Below are positions 57,987 to 64,000 of a stretch of 64,000 bases of DNA, in pieces (the stretch's first letter is position 1; each line of letters opens with the position of its first letter). The position numbers and the translations under genes were made by a program. The DNA is taken from the NCBI GenBank assembly GCA_029227035.1, contig JAQXZD010000099.1, positions 1-64,000 on the forward strand, given 5' to 3'. The stretch is from Lachnospiraceae bacterium. Lineage in GTDB: Bacteria; Bacillota; Clostridia; Lachnospirales; Lachnospiraceae. A model generated the notes under the pieces. The model ran no database searches, was not told the DNA's origin, and worked only from the letters and a program-made list of their open reading frames with translations.

Positions 57987-60900
57987 GCAGCAGAAGGTAA
58001 TTGAATACAGAGACCGGGATATTCTGGTATCCGCTGCGGCAGGTTCCGGAAAGACGGCGGTGTTGGTGGAGCGTATTATCAGACGGATTACCGATCCGGA
58101 AAATCCCATGGACATTGACAGGCTTTTGGTGGTGACTTTTACGAAAGCGGCTGCGGCAGAGATGCGGGAGCGTATCGGAAATGCCATAGAGGAGCAGTGC
58201 GAGAAGAATCCGGCGGACAGCCATCTGCGCAGGCAGTCGGCGCTTCTTCACAATGCGATGATTACCACCATAGACAGCTTCTGCCTGTTTGTGGTGCGGA
58301 ATCATTTTGATGAGATCCATCTGGATCCGAATTTCCGCATTGCGGACGAGGGCGAGATACGGCTGTTGGAACAGGATGTATTAAAGCAGGTTTTTGAGGA
58401 ATGCTATGGGGAGCAGTCGGAGAGCTTTACGCATCTGATTGATACCTATGCGGGAAAACGAAACGATGCTGCGGTGCGCGATATGGTGGGGAAAATCTAT
58501 CGGATGTCTTTGAGCAGTCCATGGCCGAAGGAATGGGTGCAGGGACTGGGTGAGCCTTACCGGGCAGAGGATACCGAGGGTCTTTTTCAGACACCGATGT
58601 TTCAGGATATTGCGGAAAATGCAAAGCTTCTGCTTTGTGATATGCGAAAAAGACTTTCGGAACTGCTTGTGACCGCGCAGGCGGAAGATGGGCCTACGGT
58701 TTATGCAAAGACTCTGGAAGAGGACATTGCTGCGTTGGAGCAGGCAAAGGAGTTGGAAGGCTATGAGGCGGTGAAGGACTTTTTTGCCGGTTTAAAGTTT
58801 GGAAATCTGTCTCCGGTTCGCAAATATACGGGCGATATCTTAAAGAAAGAGGCGGTGCAGAACGAGCGGAATGCCATCAAAAAAGAGATTGAGGAGATGC
58901 GGAAAAAGTATTTTTCCGGGGATGGGGATGCGATACTGGAGCAGTTGAAGCGCCTGCGTCCGCTGGTGGAGGAACTGGTTCGTGTCACGCTTTTGTATAT
59001 GGATGCCATGGAGCGGGCAAAACGGAAAAAGAGGATTGTGGATTTTTCCGATATCGAGCATTTTGCGCTGAAGATTCTGGTGGATGAAGAGACGAAGTGC
59101 AGCAAGCAGACGGCGCAGGAGTTTCAGGCACATTTCGAAGAGATTATGATTGATGAATACCAGGACAGCAATCAGGTGCAGGAAGAGATTATGCTTGCCA
59201 TCTCCAAGGAACACAATATGTTTATGGTGGGGGATGTGAAGCAGAGTATTTACCGTTTTCGTCTGGCAAGACCGGAGTTGTTTATGCAAAAATATGACAG
59301 CTTTTCGACGGAGGATGGGCTGCAGCAGAGAATTGACCTGCACAGGAATTTCCGAAGCCGGAGAGAGGTTGTGGATTTCTGTAATGATATCTTTTATAAG
59401 ATTATGAGTCCGGATCTTGGAAAAGTCCGGTATGACGAAGAGGCGGCACTTTATTGTGGAGCGTCTTATCCGGAAAATACCGGTATGGATGCGGAGCTTC
59501 TTCTGGTGGATGAGGAGGATCCGCTTCTTGCTGACAAAAAGGACTGGAATAAGCATGAGCTGGAAGCACATCTGGTGGCTGTGCGGATTCAGGAACTGAT
59601 GAAGCAGACCATGGTGACACAGAAGGACGGAACCACCCGTCCGCTCCGTTATTCGGATATCGTCATTTTGTTTCGAAGCCTCAAAAACTGGGGAACGGAT
59701 TTTGTGAAGGTGCTGGAGGAACATGGAATTCCGGCTTATGTGGAGTCTTCCACGGGTTATTTCTCCGCGACGGAGGTACAGACGGTACTCAATATGCTTA
59801 AAATTCTGGATAATCCGTATCAGGACATTCCGATGGCTGCAGTACTCAAATCACCAATTGTGGGGCTGGACGAGGAGGAGCTGGCGGAGATTCGTGTGAA
59901 GGATGAGACGGTTACGTTTGCGGAGGCTGCCATGCAGGAGATGCGGGAAGCCGGAGAAGGACCGCTTTTTGAGTTTTACAGGACATATTGTGCGCTCAGG
60001 GAAAAGCAGGATCTGCCAATTCATGAGCTGATACAGGAGCTTTTGGAGCAGACGGGATACGGAAATTATGTGGCGGCGCTTCCGGCAGGGGAGCAGCGCG
60101 CGGCAAATCTCGCAATGCTGGTTGAGAAAGCGGTGGATTATGAGAAAACCAGTTACCGGGGACTGTTTCATTTTGTACGGTACATTGATGCGCTGCAAAA
60201 GTATGAAATTGACTTTGGAGAAGCGGATGTGTCCGGAGAAAATGCGGATGTGGTGCGGATTATGACCATTCATAAGAGCAAAGGTCTGGAATTCCCGGTG
60301 GTATTTGTGTCTGGGCTGTCCAAGAAATTCAATCAGATGGATGCCGGGGACAAGCTTGTGGTGCATGCGGATCTGGGACTTGGACTGACGGAAGTCACGG
60401 GAAGCCCGAAGGTGAAGAAGAACTGCATTTACCGGGAGGAGATTGCAGACAGAATCCGTAGGGAAAATCAGGGCGAGGAGCTCCGGATTCTCTATGTGGC
60501 GCTGACCAGAGCGAAGGAGAAACTGATTTTATCGGGAGTCATAAAGAATTTGGAAAAGACAGTTTCCGGTTATACCGGAAACAGGACTGAGCATATGCCA
60601 ATCAGTTACCGCCAGAGAGTAAAAGCTGGCAGTTATATGGACTGGGTTCTTCCGGCAATGCTGTCCTATCCGGAAAAGTACACCATTGACACGGTGGATG
60701 TCGCGGAGATTGTGACGGCGCAGGTGAAGGAAAAGGCAGACCGGAAGATAAGCCATGGGCAGCTTCTGGAACAGATAGAGGCCGCAGATGACAGTCAGGT
60801 CAGCCGGTATGATGAGCTTTTTTCCTATCAGTATCCTTATCAGAGGGAAATCGGGCGGAAAAGCAAGTATTCCGTTTCTGAGCTTAAGCATGTCTCTCTG

Positions 60901-61515
60901 GTGCAGCAGTATGACAGGACCGAGGGCGGGGAAGAGGTGCCGGATTATGCCAAAAGTGATAAGGACTCTTATATCCCGGCCTTTGCAAGGGGAGCAGAGC
61001 AGACAGACCATGCTTTGGGGGCAAACCGTGGTACAGCGGTTCACCGCGTTATGGAGTGCTTGGATTTTCAGGCTCTTGCACAGGTAGACAGGTCCAGCAG
61101 AACAGAGGTAAAACAGTTTGTTAAATCAGAACTTAACAGAATGTTATCTGCCGGTGAACTGACCAAAGAGTGGTATGAGCTGATTTATCCGCCGGTGATT
61201 GAGACTTTTGCACAGACACAGACGGCAGAGCGCATGGCACAGGCGGCGCTTCGCGGCGAACTGTACCGGGAGAAGCCGTTTGTCATGCAGCAGGATGGCG
61301 TGCTGGTGCAGGGAATCATTGATGTGTTCTGGAGAGAAGAGGACACAATTCAGTTGCTGGATTACAAGACGGACCGGGTGGAGCAGGCGGAGGAGCTGCG
61401 GAAACGCTATCAGATGCAGCTTGATTTGTATGGGGATGCCCTGGAGAGGATTTTTTCCGGAAAAGCAGAGAAATATATTTATTCATTCAGTCTTCAGGAG
61501 GTGGTTACATTATGA
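57970..61515 (+). CDS. addA: Helicase-exonuclease AddAB, AddA subunit
   Basis: VSAAAGSGKTAVLVERII, IDEYQDSNQVQE, VGDVKQSIYRFR, nuclease LLDYKTDRV. Confidence 0.97.
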   Translation: MKWTSEQQKVIEYRDRDILVSAAAGSGKTAVLVERIIRRITDPENPMDIDRLLVVTFTKAAAAEMRERIGNAIEEQCEKNPADSHLRRQSALLHNAMITTIDSFCLFVVRNHFDEIHLDPNFRIADEGEIRLLEQDVLKQVFEECYGEQSESFTHLIDTYAGKRNDAAVRDMVGKIYRMSLSSPWPKEWVQGLGEPYRAEDTEGLFQTPMFQDIAENAKLLLCDMRKRLSELLVTAQAEDGPTVYAKTLEEDIAALEQAKELEGYEAVKDFFAGLKFGNLSPVRKYTGDILKKEAVQNERNAIKKEIEEMRKKYFSGDGDAILEQLKRLRPLVEELVRVTLLYMDAMERAKRKKRIVDFSDIEHFALKILVDEETKCSKQTAQEFQAHFEEIMIDEYQDSNQVQEEIMLAISKEHNMFMVGDVKQSIYRFRLARPELFMQKYDSFSTEDGLQQRIDLHRNFRSRREVVDFCNDIFYKIMSPDLGKVRYDEEAALYCGASYPENTGMDAELLLVDEEDPLLADKKDWNKHELEAHLVAVRIQELMKQTMVTQKDGTTRPLRYSDIVILFRSLKNWGTDFVKVLEEHGIPAYVESSTGYFSATEVQTVLNMLKILDNPYQDIPMAAVLKSPIVGLDEEELAEIRVKDETVTFAEAAMQEMREAGEGPLFEFYRTYCALREKQDLPIHELIQELLEQTGYGNYVAALPAGEQRAANLAMLVEKAVDYEKTSYRGLFHFVRYIDALQKYEIDFGEADVSGENADVVRIMTIHKSKGLEFPVVFVSGLSKKFNQMDAGDKLVVHADLGLGLTEVTGSPKVKKNCIYREEIADRIRRENQGEELRILYVALTRAKEKLILSGVIKNLEKTVSGYTGNRTEHMPISYRQRVKAGSYMDWVLPAMLSYPEKYTIDTVDVAEIVTAQVKEKADRKISHGQLLEQIEAADDSQVSRYDELFSYQYPYQREIGRKSKYSVSELKHVSLVQQYDRTEGGEEVPDYAKSDKDSYIPAFARGAEQTDHALGANRGTAVHRVMECLDFQALAQVDRSSRTEVKQFVKSELNRMLSAGELTKEWYELIYPPVIETFAQTQTAERMAQAALRGELYREKPFVMQQDGVLVQGIIDVFWREEDTIQLLDYKTDRVEQAEELRKRYQMQLDLYGDALERIFSGKAEKYIYSFSLQEVVTL

Positions 61516-62138
61516 GTCGGATTGTACTGGCGTCGGCATCACCCCGCCGCAAGGAGCTTTTGGAGCAGGTTGGAATTGAATTTGAAATCTGCCCGGCGCG
61601 GGGAGAGGAGAAAATCACACAGACAGCGGCAGATGCCGTGGTGCTGGAGTTGTCCAAACAGAAAGCGGAGGAGGTGGCTTCCGGGATTCTTGCCTATCAG
61701 AATCAGCACAGGGAGCTTTCCACACCGCAGGACATTCTTGTTATCGGAGCGGATACCGTGGTGTCTTGTGCGGGAAGAATTCTTGGAAAACCGAAGGATG
61801 ACGAGGATGCAAAAGACATGCTTACGCAGCTTGCGGGACGGACACATAGTGTATATACCGGAGTAACCCTTGTCTTTATGGATAAGGCAGGCCGGATTGG
61901 GGAACATTCTTTTTATGAGAAAACGGATGTGGACATGTATCCCATGTCAGAGGAGGAGATTGCCCGTTATGTGGCTGGCGGCGAGCCTGTGGACAAGGCC
62001 GGAAGCTACGCCATTCAGGGACAGTGTGCGGTTTATATCCGTGGAATTAAGGGGGATTACAACAATGTGGTGGGCCTGCCGGTGGCAAGGCTTTATCAGG
62101 AGATAAAGAAACTGGGAATAGACATATACAATTTTTAA
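61512..62138 (+). CDS. Maf-family nucleotide pyrophosphatase
   Basis: IVLASASPRRKELLEQVG, IGADTVVSCAGRILGKPKD, GDYNNVVGLPVARLY. Confidence 0.96.
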   Translation: MSRIVLASASPRRKELLEQVGIEFEICPARGEEKITQTAADAVVLELSKQKAEEVASGILAYQNQHRELSTPQDILVIGADTVVSCAGRILGKPKDDEDAKDMLTQLAGRTHSVYTGVTLVFMDKAGRIGEHSFYEKTDVDMYPMSEEEIARYVAGGEPVDKAGSYAIQGQCAVYIRGIKGDYNNVVGLPVARLYQEIKKLGIDIYNF

Positions 62139-62218
62139 AGGAAAAGGCTTTCTATCGGTTGTATCCTGTCTCTTTCTTGGATATAATAGCAGTCAGAAGT
62201 GATGAAAGGAGAAATGAT

Positions 62219-62482
62219 ATGTACGAATATGATGAAGAAGTACTGGATTATTTTCTGGCACACCAGAGCCGGCTTTTTTCGGAAAATGTGGCAGAGACCA
62301 GAGAGGATGCGGAGGCATTTTTGGAGGACTGCATGGCAGTGGTCTGCGACAGCATCGCAGATGTCCGGGATTATTTTGAGGATGCAGGCATGGATATTTC
62401 AGGGCTTGATGATGAGGAGCTTTTGGAGGAGAGCGAAGTGTTTTCCATTCCGGACGGCAGATATCTGATTGTTGAGGGGTAA
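62219..62482 (+). CDS. Small acidic conserved-looking hypothetical protein
   Basis: 87-aa ORF with SD aaaggagaaatgat; no recognised domain. Confidence 0.7.
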   Translation: MYEYDEEVLDYFLAHQSRLFSENVAETREDAEAFLEDCMAVVCDSIADVRDYFEDAGMDISGLDDEELLEESEVFSIPDGRYLIVEG

Positions 62483-62491
62483 AGGATATAT

Positions 62492-63487
62492 ATGAGAAGA
62501 AAAAGGGTGATGGCGGTTATTCTTGCAGCCTGTATGGTATCAACAGTGCTGACAGGCTGCAGAGTGGGGGATACCGAGATCAGAATCGAGGGAAGGCAAC
62601 TGAATAACCAGAGAACCATCTTTGAAGTTAATGATTATAAATGCAGCATTAAGCAGGCAAAGCTGTATCTGTGCAATTACCGGAATCTCTACGGAGAGGC
62701 ATACGGGCAGGATTTGTGGCAGGACAATGATCAGGAGCTGGAGGCATATGTCAAGGATGTGACCATACAGGAGCTTTCGCATATTGTGTGCATGGAGCTT
62801 CTGGCCAGGGAGCAGGGAATGAGCCTGACGGAAGAGGAACAAAAGCAGATGCAGGCGGCAGCAAAGGCATATTACGATTCCCTTAAGGAGGAAGAAATCT
62901 CTTACATGGACATCAGCGAGAAGGACGTGGAAGAGGCTTACATGCAGTACGCTCTGGCGCAGAAACTGTATGATTCCCTGACGGAGGATAACAACGAGGA
63001 AATCAGTGATGATGAGGCGCTGGTTATCCGTGTCCAGCAGATATGCGTCAAGGACAAGGACACCGCAGATTCCATACAGCAGAGACTTGCGGCAGGGGAA
63101 GAATTCAGTGCGATTGCGGGTGCATACAGCAAGAGCGGTGAGATTGAAAAAACCGTGGCAAGAGGAGATTATCCGCAGGAAGTAGAGAACATAGCCTTTA
63201 ATCTGGAAGACAATGAAGTGTCGGATATGGTAGAGGCGGATGGCAGTTACTATTTTATCAAATGTATCAGCAAATTTGAGGAAGAACTGACGGAACTGAA
63301 CAAGGAGAAGATTCGCATCAACCGGGAAAAAGAGCAGTTTGAGGACAGCTATCAGAGCTTTGTGGATGCTTCCTCTTTTCGGATGAATGAGGAACTCTGG
63401 AAAAAGGTTTCATTGCAGGATACTTCCTACATTACAACGGATTCTTTCTTTGAAGTATTCGAAAAATATTTTGCTCCGCATCATTGA
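62492..63487 (+). CDS. PrsA/SurA-like peptidylprolyl isomerase lipoprotein
   Basis: Lipobox STVLTGC; VQQICVKDKDTADSIQQRLAAGEEFSAIAGAYS parvulin-like segment. Confidence 0.85.
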   Translation: MRRKRVMAVILAACMVSTVLTGCRVGDTEIRIEGRQLNNQRTIFEVNDYKCSIKQAKLYLCNYRNLYGEAYGQDLWQDNDQELEAYVKDVTIQELSHIVCMELLAREQGMSLTEEEQKQMQAAAKAYYDSLKEEEISYMDISEKDVEEAYMQYALAQKLYDSLTEDNNEEISDDEALVIRVQQICVKDKDTADSIQQRLAAGEEFSAIAGAYSKSGEIEKTVARGDYPQEVENIAFNLEDNEVSDMVEADGSYYFIKCISKFEEELTELNKEKIRINREKEQFEDSYQSFVDASSFRMNEELWKKVSLQDTSYITTDSFFEVFEKYFAPHH

Positions 63488-63512
63488 TAAGTCTCTTTTT
63501 AAAAGTGTACCC

Positions 63513-63645
63513 AAATGAATTTGCATATTCTATTGCAGACACGCTTTCGCTCTGATCGCAACGTAGCGGTACTAAATTCGTAAAAAACACTCATTAAGTA
63601 CCGACGTTGCTTTACGGTCTGCAATTAGAATAGCAAAATTCATTT
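63513..63645. repeat. Long nested inverted repeat (element D)
   Basis: aaatgaatttgcatattctattgcagac / gtctgcaattagaatagcaaaattcattt with inner gcaacgtagcggtact / agtaccgacgttgc. Confidence 0.9.
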
Positions 63646-63654
63646 TTATGAACG

Positions 63655-63878
63655 CAACAGTAAAATGGAGTTAGGTATTTCACAGGAGTGTATCGTGTTT
63701 TGTGAAAGGCCAAGAATCGACAGGACCAGAGTTCATTACCTGAAAATAATAGCGTAAAAGTTGCAACTTGTTGGCAATTATGTGAAATCGTTTCTGGTCC
63801 AAACTCGATTCTTGACTTGAACAAAATATGATGCAATTCTGTGAAATGATGCAATTTTTAGTAGGCAATCATATCATT
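63655..63878 (+). repeat. Hairpin element family, copy C; core 63678-63846
   Basis: TTTCACAG...CTGTGAAA hairpin core shared with A and B; right end tttttagtaggcaa as in copy B. Confidence 0.88.
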
Positions 63879-63906
63879 AAGGCAGGAAGCGGAAGGAGAT
63901 TGTATC

Positions 63907-64000
63907 ATGGATTGGGAATTTGACTGGTTATATGCATTACAGGAGATACATAATCCGGTGATGGATAAGCTGATGGTGTTTTTCTCTCATCTGGGAGATA
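63907..64000 (+). CDS. N-terminus of a PAP2-type phosphatase (truncated by window edge)
   Basis: MDWEFDWLYALQEIHNPVMDKLMVFFSHLGD; SD ggaagcggaaggag. Confidence 0.7.
   Translation, partial: MDWEFDWLYALQEIHNPVMDKLMVFFSHLGD

Overview
64-kb chromosomal window from a low/mid-GC Bacillota genome. Gene content suggests Lachnospiraceae; this is inference, no search was run. About 48 coding regions are supported, mostly housekeeping: MCP, ABC transporters, c-di-GMP enzymes, polA, a coaE/FtsA-like fusion, walJ-like hydrolase, split purH under a ZTP riboswitch, hydEGF maturases, cstA/lrgAB under a T-box, addBA, maf, PrsA-like foldase. Main second-look items: (1) a probable type III toxin-antitoxin locus at 43648-44352, whose antitoxin RNA contains three tandem H-type pseudoknot units with both helices co-varying; (2) a dispersed family of ~170-260-bp imperfect-hairpin elements (30362-30621, 54280-54490, ~63655-63878), with compensatory base changes between copies, each lying just upstream of a gene; (3) a small TetR-controlled acyl cluster at 13306-18590 (SCP2, hydrolase, condensation-like protein, ACP, AMP-ligase) with two matching operators bracketing a promoter; (4) a T-box in front of cstA-lrgA-lrgB, with AUC as a possible specifier; (5) an orphan 44-aa FeoB-associated-type Cys-rich peptide under a DtxR-like operator; (6) multi-domain fusions with internal Shine-Dalgarno/ATG sites (GT8-GT8-PlsC; CoaE-FtsA-like). 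Products were assigned by motif recognition from the translations only.
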